Positions 32,602 through 42,718 of a DNA stretch of 64,000 bases are shown here, piece by piece. A program made the translations under genes and the position numbers. This DNA is from Flaviramulus_B aquimarinus. Lineage in GTDB: Bacteria > Bacteroidota > Bacteroidia > Flavobacteriales > Flavobacteriaceae. The stretch spans positions 372,001 to 436,000 of the forward strand of contig NZ_BAABJH010000001.1 in the NCBI RefSeq assembly GCF_039543205.1, given 5' to 3'. The notes under the pieces were generated by a model. The model was given only the letters and a program-made list of their open reading frames with translations. It was not told where the DNA came from and ran no database searches. Position 1 is the first letter of the stretch. Each line of letters opens with the position of its first letter.

Positions 32602-33696
32602 TTAAAATTTTAAATCATCAATATCATTCCAATGTACTTTTTGTTTTACGGTTCCGCTGTCTAATTCTAAAACTCCGGGGTTTGAACGCACTACTGTTTT
32701 TAGTGCTTTTTCATCACATAAATACCAATCAAAACTGATATTGTAGGCTTCGTTTATACGTTGTTTAGCATCTTGTCCTGATGCTGTTAAACCAATAATT
32801 TTATAACCTTTTTTAGTGGCTTCATCTTGCAAAGCTTTTAACTTTAAAGCACCGCCTTGTTCTATTTTTTCTAAACCATAGGATATGACAACAATAAGAT
32901 CATCTTCTGCTAAAAATTGTGCTGTTAAATTTTCATCTTCCGATTCTATAGAAAAATCTACTACTGGTGGCTGATAGCCTTCTTGAATAACTTTAGTGTC
33001 TACACTTATAAAATCACCTTCAACCTCCGGGTATGCGCCATTTGTTGTAATTACTTTTTCTTCACCTTTAGATTTAAATTTCCAATAATATTCGACAATA
33101 GGTTTTGGAGCATCTTCTGGTATACTCATCCCTTCTTGAATATTATTTCCAATCTTATAGGCTCTAAAATCTATGGTAGGCAAATGCATTAAAACATGAT
33201 AGCCAAACCACAAACTCAAAACAAAACCTAACAAGGCTAAAACGGTTGTTGGTAATTTACCAAAGACTGGTTTTATATCCTTTACACCAATAAAAAGAAT
33301 AACAATTAACACTAAAAGCACAACATCTTTACCAAAAGACTCCCATGGATCTAGTTTTAAAAAATCGCCAAAGCACCCACAATCTTTTACTTTTTCAAAA
33401 TATGCTGCATAAAAGGTTAAAAATGTAAAGAATACAATCATTCCCAATAAACTCCAAACTGTAAATTTTGGTTTATAACCAATGAGCAAAAATACCCCAA
33501 GTACCACTTCAAAAACAACAACCAAAACAGAAATCATTAATGCATAAGGCTCGAGGAATGGAATGTTTAATACATCTGCACTAAAATATTCTTGTAGTTT
33601 ATATGAAAAACCTAAAGGGTCGTTCAACTTAATAAAACCTGAGAAGATGAATAATGCACCTACTAATAGTCTTGATATGTTTACTAATACTTTCAT
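32602..33696 (-). CDS. DoxX/MauE-type membrane protein with C-terminal thioredoxin-like domain (BT_3928 family)
   Basis: 364 residues. Four helices of the DoxX/MauE type make up residues 1-160, with the redox-type motif KDCGCFGDF between helices three and four; a C-terminal soluble domain (about 240-350) resembles a thioredoxin fold without CxxC (IVVISYGLEKIEQGGALKL). It probably carries reducing or quinone-linked electrons across the membrane; family role is unknown. Start overlaps the DUF1599 stop by 4 bp. Confidence 0.82.
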   Translation of the reverse strand: MKVLVNISRLLVGALFIFSGFIKLNDPLGFSYKLQEYFSADVLNIPFLEPYALMISVLVVVFEVVLGVFLLIGYKPKFTVWSLLGMIVFFTFLTFYAAYFEKVKDCGCFGDFLKLDPWESFGKDVVLLVLIVILFIGVKDIKPVFGKLPTTVLALLGFVLSLWFGYHVLMHLPTIDFRAYKIGNNIQEGMSIPEDAPKPIVEYYWKFKSKGEEKVITTNGAYPEVEGDFISVDTKVIQEGYQPPVVDFSIESEDENLTAQFLAEDDLIVVISYGLEKIEQGGALKLKALQDEATKKGYKIIGLTASGQDAKQRINEAYNISFDWYLCDEKALKTVVRSNPGVLELDSGTVKQKVHWNDIDDLKF

Positions 33697-34238
33697 GCCT
33701 TTTCTTCGTTTAGATGAATCATTGCAAAAACGGCATAATTAATCATGTCTTGATAATTAGCATCAATCCCTTCACTAACTATAGTTTTCCCTTTATTATC
33801 TTCAATTTGCTTTACTCTTAAAAGCTTTTGCAAAATCAAATCGGTTAAACTACTTACTCGCATATCCCGCCAAGCTTCGCCATAATCATGGTTTTTATCT
33901 TCCATGAGTTGTTTTGTAATCGCCGCTTTTTCGGTGTATAATGCTGTGGCTTCTTCAGTCGATAAATCAGGTTGCTCTACAACCCCTTTTTCTAACTGAA
34001 TTAATGCCATAATGCAATAATTAATAATACCTATAAACTCACTGACTTCGCCCTCATCCACTTTTCTAACATCATTTTTCTGTAAGCCTCTAATACGTTG
34101 TGCTTTTATAAAAATCTGATCTGTTAGTGATGGTAATCTTAGTATTCTCCAAGCACTGCCATAATCACTCATCTTCTTAATAAATAAACTTTTGCAGGTA
34201 TCTATTACGGCATCATATTGTTTTGAAGTATCTTGCAT
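33693..34238 (-). CDS. DUF1599 domain protein (two copies of the domain)
   Basis: 181 residues made of two similar halves: YGSAWRILRLPSLTDQIFIK and YGEAWRDMRVSSLTDLILQK. The repeated YG-x-AWR motif is characteristic of DUF1599, predicted to bind nucleotides or modified nucleobases; a function in nucleotide metabolism is only inferred. It overlaps the DoxX-type gene by 4 bp and is divergent from folP with 147 bp between. Confidence 0.85.
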   Translation of the reverse strand: MQDTSKQYDAVIDTCKSLFIKKMSDYGSAWRILRLPSLTDQIFIKAQRIRGLQKNDVRKVDEGEVSEFIGIINYCIMALIQLEKGVVEQPDLSTEEATALYTEKAAITKQLMEDKNHDYGEAWRDMRVSSLTDLILQKLLRVKQIEDNKGKTIVSEGIDANYQDMINYAVFAMIHLNEEKA

Positions 34239-34385
34239 CTATAAATTCAATTTTGTGTAAATTTCGCTTAAATTGTTTAAAGTTCAAAAGTTTAAGGTTT
34301 AAAGTTTTGAAGACTACTTTTGATGTTTCAAATTTAAAGTTTTAGGTTTGAAATTTGATATTTAAAATATTGAAATTTTAAGATT
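34239..34385. promoter_or_regulatory. Divergent promoter region, DUF1599 / folP
   Basis: A 147-bp low-complexity stretch with several related TTTAAAG/AAGTTT motifs and no clear ORF. The repeated units (AAAGTTTAAGGTTTAAAGTTTT) may be slippage-prone. I saw no FNR-like box. Confidence 0.5.
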
Positions 34386-35210
34386 ATGACCATTAATTGC
34401 AAAGGACAGCTTATTAATTTATCATCGCCTAAAGTGATGGGGATTTTAAACATTACGCCCGATTCATTTTACGATGGCGGTAAGCATAAGGATGAAAAAA
34501 GCATACTACACCATGTTGAGCATATGCTTAATGAAGGTGCTACATTTATTGATGTTGGTGCTTACAGTTCGCGGCCAAACGCAGACCATGTTAGCGAAAC
34601 TGATGAATTAAGGCGTATACTTCCTATTGTTAATTTAATTTTGAAGGCGTTTCCAAGCACATTATTATCTATCGATACCTTTAGAAGTCATGTTGCCAAA
34701 CAATGTATTGAAGCTGGCGCTGCTTTAATTAATGATATTTCGGCAGGACAACTCGATGATACCATGCTGAAAACCATTGCAGATTTACACGTACCATATA
34801 TTATGATGCATATGCGTGGAACGCCCCAAACCATGCAGCAACAAACCAATTATGATAATTTAGTTAAAGATGTTCTATTTTATTTTTCTGAGCGTATTGC
34901 AGCTGCTAAAGCCCTAGGGATTATAGATGTTATTATTGATCCTGGCTTTGGTTTTGCTAAAACTTTAGAGCAGAATTATGAATTGTTAAGCAAACTAGAA
35001 TTATTTAAAATCATTGAAAAACCTTTACTTGTAGGTGTTTCTAGAAAATCCATGATTTATAAAATATTGGAAACTTCAGCTAATAAAGCTTTAAACGGAA
35101 CATCAGTTTTAAATACCGTAGCCTTGCAAAAAGGTGCTTCTATTTTACGAGTTCATGATGTTAAAGAAGCTATAGAATGTATTAAGCTAACTGAGTTGTT
35201 AAGTTGTTAG
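34386..35210 (+). CDS. folP: Dihydropteroate synthase
   Basis: 274 residues, normal length. Signatures are MGILNITPDSFYDGGK near residue 20, DVGAYSSRPNA, ISIDTFRS-like LLSIDTFRSHV, NDISAGQLDD, MHMRGTPQTMQ, DPGFGFAK and GVSRKSMIY, matching all substrate-binding loops. It condenses dihydropterin pyrophosphate with p-aminobenzoate in folate synthesis and is the sulfonamide target. A small lipoprotein gene starts 5 bp after its stop. Confidence 0.97.
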   Translation: MTINCKGQLINLSSPKVMGILNITPDSFYDGGKHKDEKSILHHVEHMLNEGATFIDVGAYSSRPNADHVSETDELRRILPIVNLILKAFPSTLLSIDTFRSHVAKQCIEAGAALINDISAGQLDDTMLKTIADLHVPYIMMHMRGTPQTMQQQTNYDNLVKDVLFYFSERIAAAKALGIIDVIIDPGFGFAKTLEQNYELLSKLELFKIIEKPLLVGVSRKSMIYKILETSANKALNGTSVLNTVALQKGASILRVHDVKEAIECIKLTELLSC

Positions 35211-35215
35211 AAGCT

Positions 35216-35899
35216 ATGAAAAATATATTATTTGTTGTTCTTACTTTGTTTTTCTTTTCCTGTGGAAATGAGAAAGTGCTTCTATTACCTGAAATAAGTC
35301 ATTCTGAAATTACCGACATAAAAGATGTTTCACATGCCTATTTATTTTATGATGAAACTAAAACGGATCGTGTTGAACTCAATAGAAAAAACCTAATTAG
35401 CACGACCAATTGGTTAATTAATGTTGATAGACGCTTAACGCTGAAACAAGCTATTCCTCATATTAAGTATCTACAAGATAAAAAGGTTAATTCTAGCCAT
35501 AAGAATGAAAAGGCTAAAAATTATTTTACTTGTAATGACACAAGCAAAAAGAATTTAGGATTTGTTGAGTTTACAGATGTGGTTTATCACTTTGAAAGCG
35601 AATACAAATATTTCAAAGAAAAAAACAGGCCATCATTGATAAGCGTTATTGATATAGTTGCTTTAGATGAAATACATCTTAATTTAGTTGAGGAAGGTCA
35701 TGACCAAAACGCCTCCCCCTTTAGTCTTTCCAGTTTAAATAAAAAATTACGAGAATTAAATAATGAATTTGAATTATACACATATATTTATTTTAATTCA
35801 AATATTAATTTTCAAGATTATATCTCGATAAAATCTGAATTGTCTAAATTAGATTGGAAACATATCAAAATATCAAATCAAGAGTTTCTTTATAATTAA
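35216..35899 (+). CDS. Lipoprotein of unknown function
   Basis: About 227 residues from the ATG at 35216 (a TTG four codons upstream is in frame but overlaps folP). The signal ends in a lipobox (MKNILFVVLTLFFFSCGNE; FFSC). The mature part has a helical and beta mixed sequence without a motif I recognise (HAYLFYDETKTDRVELNRKN). It lies between folP and cdaA. Its role is unknown. Confidence 0.65.
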   Translation: MKNILFVVLTLFFFSCGNEKVLLLPEISHSEITDIKDVSHAYLFYDETKTDRVELNRKNLISTTNWLINVDRRLTLKQAIPHIKYLQDKKVNSSHKNEKAKNYFTCNDTSKKNLGFVEFTDVVYHFESEYKYFKEKNRPSLISVIDIVALDEIHLNLVEEGHDQNASPFSLSSLNKKLRELNNEFELYTYIYFNSNINFQDYISIKSELSKLDWKHIKISNQEFLYN

Positions 35900-35934
35900 T
35901 CATATTTTACTAAATTTACCAAAACCCATCACTA

Positions 35935-36720
35935 TTGGAAATCTTTAATGACCTTTTAAAATTTACAGTTGTAGACATTATTGATGTTTTTCTAGTAGCA
36001 CTTCTACTCTACTATTTATACAAACTGGTTAAAGGTACTGTTGCTATCAATATTTTTATTGGTATTATTATTATTTATGGCGCTTGGCGACTTACCGCTT
36101 TTTTAAACATGGAATTGCTTACGGGCATTTTTGGTGGTTTTATGAAAGTGGGGATTATTGCTTTAATTGTTGTTTTTCAACCTGAAATTAGGAAATTTTT
36201 GCTCATGGTTGGTTCTACCAATTTTAATAGAAGACGTAAGTTTATAAAACAATTTAGTTTTTTAAAGACCGAAACGACCAATGAAACCGATGTTGATGCT
36301 ATAGTATCTGCTTGTAGCAAAATGTCAATGTCTAAAACAGGAGCTTTAATTGTTTTTGAGCGGAATAACAATCTAGATTTTTTGTCGTCCTCTGGTGATG
36401 AAATGAATATAAAAGTCACACAACCTATTATTGAAAGTATCTTTTTTAAAAACAGCCCGTTGCATGATGGGGCTATTGTAGTTAGCAACAACATAGTAAA
36501 AGCAACACGTGTAATTCTTCCGGTAAATAACGAAAAAAATATTCCTTTACGTTTTGGTTTACGTCATAGAGCAGCTATAGGTGTTACTGAAAAAACGGAT
36601 GCTTTAGCACTTGTGGTTAGTGAAGAAACAGGTCATATTTCCTATTTTAAAGATGGTGAATTTGTGGTTTTTGAAGATACCAATGCGCTTAATTCAATGA
36701 TTAAAACAGATTTAGCTTAA
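35935..36720 (+). CDS. cdaA: Diadenylate cyclase CdaA
   Basis: 261 residues. Three N-terminal membrane helices (to about residue 80) are followed by the DAC domain with SPLHDGAIVV (catalytic DGA) and LRHRAAIG (RHR), then LALVVSEETG. It makes cyclic di-AMP from two ATP, a second messenger for osmotic and cell-wall homeostasis. The start is TTG; no ATG lies in frame upstream and the protein begins MEIFNDLLKFTVVD as expected for the family. The next gene begins at the very next base. Confidence 0.93.
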   Translation: MEIFNDLLKFTVVDIIDVFLVALLLYYLYKLVKGTVAINIFIGIIIIYGAWRLTAFLNMELLTGIFGGFMKVGIIALIVVFQPEIRKFLLMVGSTNFNRRRKFIKQFSFLKTETTNETDVDAIVSACSKMSMSKTGALIVFERNNNLDFLSSSGDEMNIKVTQPIIESIFFKNSPLHDGAIVVSNNIVKATRVILPVNNEKNIPLRFGLRHRAAIGVTEKTDALALVVSEETGHISYFKDGEFVVFEDTNALNSMIKTDLA

Positions 36721-37509
36721 ATGACATGTAGAAATTGCAACAATACGCTAAGAACTGATTTTAGCTTCTGTCCAGATTGCGGATCTAAAATAATTAAAAA
36801 CAGGTTAACGACTAAAAGTTTGACTTATGATTTTTTAGAGCGCTATTTTAATCTAGACAACACCTTATTAAAGACCATCTGGCACATGCTTGTGAAGCCC
36901 GAAAACGTTTGTGGTGGTTATATATCTGGCATTCGAAAAAAATATTTAAACCCAGTAAGCATGCTGGCAATTTCGTTAACATTGTCTGGTTTTATTATTT
37001 TTTTAATAAAAAAAATAGCCTGGACCGATATTGATTTTTCAAAAATCAGTTATGCGAAAACGAGCGCGGGAGGACCCGGGACTGAAAAAATCATGTCATC
37101 AACCATGGAATATGGCTCATTACTTTTTTTATTTTACATCCCAATATTAGCCTTTGCGAGTTATTTGTTTTTTAACAAAAAGAAATATAATCTTGCAGAA
37201 CATACCGTTACTTCCATATATGCATTAACCAGTTTTAGTATTATAAGTTCAGTTTATGCCATAATAACAATATTAATAAATCCCCAATTCTATTTAGACT
37301 CAGCCCTTGTGTACTCTTTTATAATGGTGTTGTTTTGTATTTATGTAGCTTATAAAAATTCTAAAAACAGCAAAAAATCTTTATTTTGGAGAATCCCGAT
37401 GTTTTTACTGATATTCTTAATAGGTTACATTGGTATATCATTAGCAACTGTAGCGGTTTTATTTATTACTGGAGAACTCTCTATTCAAGATTTAGCGCCT
37501 CCTAAATAA
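36721..37509 (+). CDS. DUF3667 membrane protein with zinc ribbon
   Basis: 262 residues. An N-terminal zinc ribbon (CRNCNNTLRTDFSFCPDCG; two CxxC) leads to a helical segment (FLERYFNLDNTLLKTIWHML) and four or five membrane helices. This is the DUF3667 layout, widespread and uncharacterised in Bacteroidota. It starts directly after the cdaA stop and is probably cotranscribed. Confidence 0.8.
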   Translation: MTCRNCNNTLRTDFSFCPDCGSKIIKNRLTTKSLTYDFLERYFNLDNTLLKTIWHMLVKPENVCGGYISGIRKKYLNPVSMLAISLTLSGFIIFLIKKIAWTDIDFSKISYAKTSAGGPGTEKIMSSTMEYGSLLFLFYIPILAFASYLFFNKKKYNLAEHTVTSIYALTSFSIISSVYAIITILINPQFYLDSALVYSFIMVLFCIYVAYKNSKNSKKSLFWRIPMFLLIFLIGYIGISLATVAVLFITGELSIQDLAPPK

Positions 37510-37535
37510 AAATTAATTACAAATTCTTAAATAGG

Positions 37536-39305
37536 CTAAGCGACTTCCTCTTGTAAAAACTGGACTTCGTACAAGTTCTTATAGTATCCGTTTTTCTTTT
37601 TAAGCAATTCTTGATGCGAGCCTTGTTCTACAATTTTACCGGCATCCATAACAATAATTTTATCGGCTTTTTTAACAGTAGCCAAGCGGTGGGCAATAAC
37701 AATAGATGTTCTACCTTTAGTTATTTTATCCGTAGCGTTTTGAATCAATTGTTCTGAATAGGAATCAACAGAAGAGGTCGCTTCATCTAAAACTAAAATA
37801 CTCGGATTGGTTACATAAGCTCTTAAAAAAGAAATCAATTGACGCTGACCTGAGGAAAGCATAACGCCACGTTCTTTTACATTATAATGGTACCCATTAG
37901 GCAGAGTCATAATAAAATCATGAATACCAATGTCCTTTGCAGCTTGTTGAACTCGTGCTTCTGTAATTTCGGGAGCGTTTAGCGTAATGTTATTTAAAAT
38001 GGTATCAGCAAATAAAAACACGTCTTGCAATACCACAGCTATTTGGGTTCTTAAAGAGGTCAAGGTTACATCTTTTATATTGATATTATCAACAGAAATA
38101 ACACCTTCTTTAATTTCATAAAAACGATTCAACAAGTTGATAATCGTAGATTTTCCAGCTCCTGTTGCACCAACAATAGCAACTGTTTCGCCTGCTTTTA
38201 CTTCAAACGAAACACCTTTTAAAACATCTTCATCTTCAACATAACTAAAATGTACATTATCGAATGTAATATACCCTTTATAAGTATCTGCAACATGTGT
38301 TCCTGTATCGTCTATTTGCGATGTGGTATCAATGACTTTAAATACTCTTGTTGCTGCAACCATACCCATTTGTAGGGTATTAAATTTATCAGCTATTTGA
38401 CGTAATGGTCTGAACAACATGGGAATAAACATGACAAATGCAATTAAATCACCTTGCGATACAGAACTCCCTTCTAATGCCACATTTAAACCACCATACC
38501 AAGCCACTAAACCAATACATATGGATGATACTAAATCGGCTAAGGGAAAGAAAATAGAGTTGTACCAAACGGTTTTTACCCATCCTTTTTTATGGCGTTC
38601 GTTAATGGCTTTAAAATTTTTGTATTCTATGTCTTCACGTGTAAATAATTGTAAAATTTTCATGCCTGTTAATCGCTCTTGCACAAAGGAGTTAAGATTA
38701 GACACTTCATTCCGAACTTCTTCAAAAGCCTTTTTCATATACTTTTGAAATATCCGAGTCGCATAGAGTAATAACGGAAGCATTACAAAAACAATACCGC
38801 TCAATTTTAAATTAAGAAAAAGCATGACTCCAAAAACCACCGACATAGTCAATAAATCTCTAAATATCATGAATAAGCCTTGTCCAAAAATATCGGCTAT
38901 ACGTTCCATATCGGTTACGGCACGTGTTATAAGCACGCCAACCGAAGAGTTATCGTAATACTTCATTTTAAAACGTAATAAATGATCGAATAACTTAACA
39001 CGAACATCCATGACTAAATTCTGTCCTAACCATGAGGCATAGTAAATAAACAATAGCTGAAATACCGTTTGCAACATTAAAATAGCAAGCATGATCATGA
39101 TGTAAAACAAAAAGCCCTTTTCGGCTTTAACCGCAATACTATCATCTATGGCATATTTTGTTATATATGGTGTTGCAGCACTAAAAGCAGCCAATAATAC
39201 AACCAATAAAATAAGCCCAAAAAACACACCTTTATAGGGTTTTATGTATTCAAAAAGACGCTTAAAAAGCTTAAAGTCAAAAATATTTTCTTTTGGTTTA
39301 CTCAT
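37536..39305 (-). CDS. MsbA/LmrA-type ABC exporter (fused permease and ATPase)
   Basis: 589 residues. Six membrane helices occupy residues 1-310, then the ATPase with Walker A AIVGATGAGKST, signature LSSGQRQLISFLRA, Walker B LVLDEATSSVD and H-loop VIAHRL. This is a half-size homodimeric exporter of lipids or hydrophobic drugs; lipid A flipping by a true MsbA cannot be claimed from sequence alone. truA is one base upstream, so both may share a transcript. Confidence 0.9.
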   Translation of the reverse strand: MSKPKENIFDFKLFKRLFEYIKPYKGVFFGLILLVVLLAAFSAATPYITKYAIDDSIAVKAEKGFLFYIMIMLAILMLQTVFQLLFIYYASWLGQNLVMDVRVKLFDHLLRFKMKYYDNSSVGVLITRAVTDMERIADIFGQGLFMIFRDLLTMSVVFGVMLFLNLKLSGIVFVMLPLLLYATRIFQKYMKKAFEEVRNEVSNLNSFVQERLTGMKILQLFTREDIEYKNFKAINERHKKGWVKTVWYNSIFFPLADLVSSICIGLVAWYGGLNVALEGSSVSQGDLIAFVMFIPMLFRPLRQIADKFNTLQMGMVAATRVFKVIDTTSQIDDTGTHVADTYKGYITFDNVHFSYVEDEDVLKGVSFEVKAGETVAIVGATGAGKSTIINLLNRFYEIKEGVISVDNINIKDVTLTSLRTQIAVVLQDVFLFADTILNNITLNAPEITEARVQQAAKDIGIHDFIMTLPNGYHYNVKERGVMLSSGQRQLISFLRAYVTNPSILVLDEATSSVDSYSEQLIQNATDKITKGRTSIVIAHRLATVKKADKIIVMDAGKIVEQGSHQELLKKKNGYYKNLYEVQFLQEEVA

Positions 39306-40049
39306 CTATAATTTTATATCGTCTGGATATGTAATATTTTTTAAATACAGGCCATGTGCAGGAACAGAAAAACCAGCTTTACTCCTGTTTTTAGATTGTA
39401 TTATGGTATGTAAATCATCAACACTTAACCTCCCTAAACCGACATTAATTAATGTGCCTACAATAGCCCTGACCATGTTTCGTAAAAACCGGTTGGCTTG
39501 TATTACAAAATGAAGTTCGTCATCTTTAAAATGCCACTCTGCTTTCATGATATCACAATGATACGTTTTTACTTCGGTTTTACTTTTTGAAAAGCATTGA
39601 AAATCTTTATACTCAAATAAAATTTTTGAAGCCTCCTTCATCTTATCAAAATCCAAACCTTGCTTTACATAATACACCTGATCGTTGGTAAACACATTTT
39701 TTTTAAGTGTTACTCGGTATAAATAGGTTCTACTTAGGGCATCAAAACGCGAATGCGCTTCTGCTTTTACTTTAAAAATGTTATGTATGGCAACATCAAT
39801 GGGTAAGAAAGAATTCAGTTTAAAAATTAAATCTTTTATCTCAAAATCCACATCGGTATCAAAATGAGCGAACATCTGCTTAGCATGCACACCTGCATCG
39901 GTACGCCCTGCGGCCATTATAGACATTTGCTTACCTAACAAAGTCGATAATGCTTTTTCTGTGACCTCTTGAACCGACAAGGCATTCGGCTGATTTTGCC
40001 AACCGTGATATGCACTTCCATTATAAGACAATTCTATAAAATATCGCAA
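39306..40049 (-). CDS. truA: tRNA pseudouridine(38-40) synthase
   Basis: 247 residues. Catalytic Asp51 in AAGRTDAGVHAKQM, with FDAL-, YLYR- and RAIVGTLINVG-type motifs at normal places. It converts U38-U40 in the anticodon arm to pseudouridine. The start is TTG at 40049: only three codons separate it from an upstream in-frame stop, and MRYFIELSYNGSAYHGWQ is the standard N-terminus. Confidence 0.95.
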   Translation of the reverse strand: MRYFIELSYNGSAYHGWQNQPNALSVQEVTEKALSTLLGKQMSIMAAGRTDAGVHAKQMFAHFDTDVDFEIKDLIFKLNSFLPIDVAIHNIFKVKAEAHSRFDALSRTYLYRVTLKKNVFTNDQVYYVKQGLDFDKMKEASKILFEYKDFQCFSKSKTEVKTYHCDIMKAEWHFKDDELHFVIQANRFLRNMVRAIVGTLINVGLGRLSVDDLHTIIQSKNRSKAGFSVPAHGLYLKNITYPDDIKL

Positions 40050-40268
40050 AGGCTCTACTTATTTTTGTAAAAACACAAAGATAGATAGTTTTGTGCTTCT
40101 TAAGAAACTCCTAATCTTAATTATATATTAAAAGATGTTTGGACTTGAGACCTACAGGTATTCAATAGGTTAGCTTTTTTAATTGAAAACAAGCTGTTTT
40201 TAGAACATTTCATGTTGCCATCTAAAAATAGAAATGTCAAACTTTAAATTTAGTTTGGTGTATGATAT
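40050..40268. other. Intergenic region without recognisable gene
   Basis: 219 bp between truA and the outer-membrane receptor gene (both transcribed leftward). I found no ORF, tRNA, FNR-like box or clear terminator with a T-tract. Confidence 0.5.
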
Positions 40269-42671
40269 TTACCCCCCACCAAACTTATAAATTAAAGCAA
40301 TACTCCATGAGTTGCTTTCCCAATTTAAGTCACTCACAGAAGGAAAAGGTGTGAAACCATCATATTCATATTTCATTGTATTTAATACATCATTATAATT
40401 AAAACTAAATGTAGCTCTATTTTTTTCTAAGAATTTGTAGCGAACACCTGTATTTATTGTAAAAATAGGTTTTCTGGTAGACTGGATTCCCTTTTCTTCA
40501 CCACTATACAACCCAAAGAAAGAAAGATTCAATTTTTTGGAAACTTTAAAATTGTTAAGTGCTTTTAAATTCCAAATAACGTTATCTACTGTAATATCTA
40601 GTTTAATAATATTATCAATAGTGGCATTAGCAGTATCTGGATTATCAATAATTTCAGTTTTACCGCGTTGTAATTGTGAGTATATATCAAAACTAGCATT
40701 TATGCTCCACCATTTTATTAGTTTATAATTAGTAGATATTTCAGCTCCAAATGCCGTAGTATTATCAAAATTGTCATAAGATAATATAGTGTTTCCTGCA
40801 GTAATATCCGTTCTATCTACGAAAACAACTCTATTGATATTGTCTTTAATTATCCTGTAAAACATTCCAGCAGTTATACTTCCTTTTTTAAGTTGCTTAG
40901 TGTAATTTATTTCAATAGAATTTGTAAATTGTGGTTGTAGTTGTGAGTTTCCAAAAGACGATATACGAGGTGAACTCCATTCTCGAATTGGATTTACTTG
41001 TTGTAAACCTGGGCGATCAATTCTTCTGGCAAAGCTTAATTGATAAGAGTTTTCATCTGATGGTTTAAATATTATAAATGCTGAAGGATATACTTGGAAA
41101 TATGAATTTGCAAAGGGTATTAATTGGGAGTTACTATTGTCAAAAACTCTTATGGCATCAGCCGTTACATTTACTTGTTCAGCTCTAATTCCAAATTGGT
41201 AATTCCATTTTTCAAGCGTTTTACCATAAGTAAAGTAGGCGGAATAAATACCTCTATTATATTTAAAATCTGTATTCGGTGTTGAAATGATATCTCCTTC
41301 ACTAGAAAACGTCTGCCCTGTTGACTTATAATGAATATCAGAATTAAATAACCGAGCTTCTAGACCTACTTCAATTTCAGTGTTTTCATTTAAAGGCTTG
41401 ATATAATCTATATTAATGGTTGCTTGGTCACGTTTTGTGTTAACTTGATCTACATAATTTGGAGGGAAACTAAAATTTAAGAAATCAAAATTTGCAATTT
41501 CATTGTGTTCAAAATCATTGTAGTCAATTACAATGTCTAATAACTCATCTTTATCTTCAAATTTAAGTTTGTAAGCAAGATTATATTGTGCGGATGAATT
41601 CTCTGTTATGTTTTCCAATGCTTGAGATTGCTGCAGATTGTCAAAAGTTAAAATGGTATTACCAAAACCTTTACCATCAAAAATATTTTGGTTGGTAAAA
41701 AATGAAATGGTGTGTTTTTTATTTAAATAAAAATCAACTCCTACTTTATATAAATGAGATTTGCTGTCATTTCCAAAATTGAAATTTTGTAATGAATTGT
41801 CATCTAAACGCTTAGTCTCCCCATAGTTATTGTATTTGCCAATATTATTGCTATAACTACTATGAAAATTAAATTTCCCATTTCTATAATTCATGTCAAT
41901 AGAACTGTTAAACTTAGCAAAAACTCCTTTGGTAACACCAACATTGATATTTCCATTAAAACCAATATTAGTATTTTTAATTAATTTAATGTTTATGATG
42001 CCGCTCATCCCTTCAGGGTTAAATTTTGCGGAAGGATTTGTAATTAACTCTATTTGCTTAATGGATGTAGACGGGATTTGTTTTAAAAGTTGTGGGATAG
42101 GTATATTACTTAATTTACCATCGATCATAACACGAACATTTTCGTTTCCACGAAGCCTAATATTTCCAGTCTGTTGATCAACACTAACAGATGGAATGTT
42201 ATTCAGGATATCACTAGCACTAGTGCCCGCTGTTGTCAGGTCTTTACCTACGATAATAATCTTTTTATCTGCCTTTTGTCGAATAGTTGATACTTCTGCT
42301 ACAATTGTGACTAAGTCTAAGCTTTCAATTTCTTCTTCTAGAAATATTACACCCAAATTAACTTTGTGATTGCCTTTGCTAATGTTAATGTTTTTATTTA
42401 TTGTCCTATAGCCAATATATTGGACACTAACAACGACTTTGCCTTCTGTTATTTTGTCAATAGTAAAAGAACCATCATCTAAAGTAATACCTCCATTTAT
42501 AGTTTTACCAAAAGTGTCTATAACAATAATATTAACATATGGCAAAGGTTGTTTTGAAGTTGCATCTAAAATTTCACCTGATATTGTACCAGTATTGTTA
42601 GTCATACAATCAAGGGCTATAGCGTTAGTAATGAAAAATAAAATGGTCGAAAAAATGATAAATCTTTTCAT
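40269..42671 (-). CDS. Outer-membrane beta-barrel receptor (OMP_b-brl_3 / TonB-dependent-like)
   Basis: 800 residues. Signal peptide, a carboxypeptidase-regulatory-like domain (TISGEILDATSKQPLPYVNIIVI, about 28-105), a plug-like domain (TSASDILNNIPSVSVDQQTG and GNIRLRGNENVRVMIDGK) and a large beta-barrel ending in ALIYKFGGG. It lacks a visible TonB box at the N-terminus, which is typical of this family. It probably takes up or secretes an unknown substrate. No SusD partner is adjacent. Confidence 0.88.
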   Translation of the reverse strand: MKRFIIFSTILFFITNAIALDCMTNNTGTISGEILDATSKQPLPYVNIIVIDTFGKTINGGITLDDGSFTIDKITEGKVVVSVQYIGYRTINKNINISKGNHKVNLGVIFLEEEIESLDLVTIVAEVSTIRQKADKKIIIVGKDLTTAGTSASDILNNIPSVSVDQQTGNIRLRGNENVRVMIDGKLSNIPIPQLLKQIPSTSIKQIELITNPSAKFNPEGMSGIINIKLIKNTNIGFNGNINVGVTKGVFAKFNSSIDMNYRNGKFNFHSSYSNNIGKYNNYGETKRLDDNSLQNFNFGNDSKSHLYKVGVDFYLNKKHTISFFTNQNIFDGKGFGNTILTFDNLQQSQALENITENSSAQYNLAYKLKFEDKDELLDIVIDYNDFEHNEIANFDFLNFSFPPNYVDQVNTKRDQATINIDYIKPLNENTEIEVGLEARLFNSDIHYKSTGQTFSSEGDIISTPNTDFKYNRGIYSAYFTYGKTLEKWNYQFGIRAEQVNVTADAIRVFDNSNSQLIPFANSYFQVYPSAFIIFKPSDENSYQLSFARRIDRPGLQQVNPIREWSSPRISSFGNSQLQPQFTNSIEINYTKQLKKGSITAGMFYRIIKDNINRVVFVDRTDITAGNTILSYDNFDNTTAFGAEISTNYKLIKWWSINASFDIYSQLQRGKTEIIDNPDTANATIDNIIKLDITVDNVIWNLKALNNFKVSKKLNLSFFGLYSGEEKGIQSTRKPIFTINTGVRYKFLEKNRATFSFNYNDVLNTMKYEYDGFTPFPSVSDLNWESNSWSIALIYKFGGG

Positions 42672-42718
42672 TTAATTTATTGGAGTTTTGATTTAGGTTT
42701 TTTAATTGATTTTTCAGT

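Noticed and set aside
34239..34385. Regulatory box in the folP divergent region
   Set aside because: The repeats are low-complexity TTTAAAG runs without TGAT-N4-ATCA or a palindrome that stands out.
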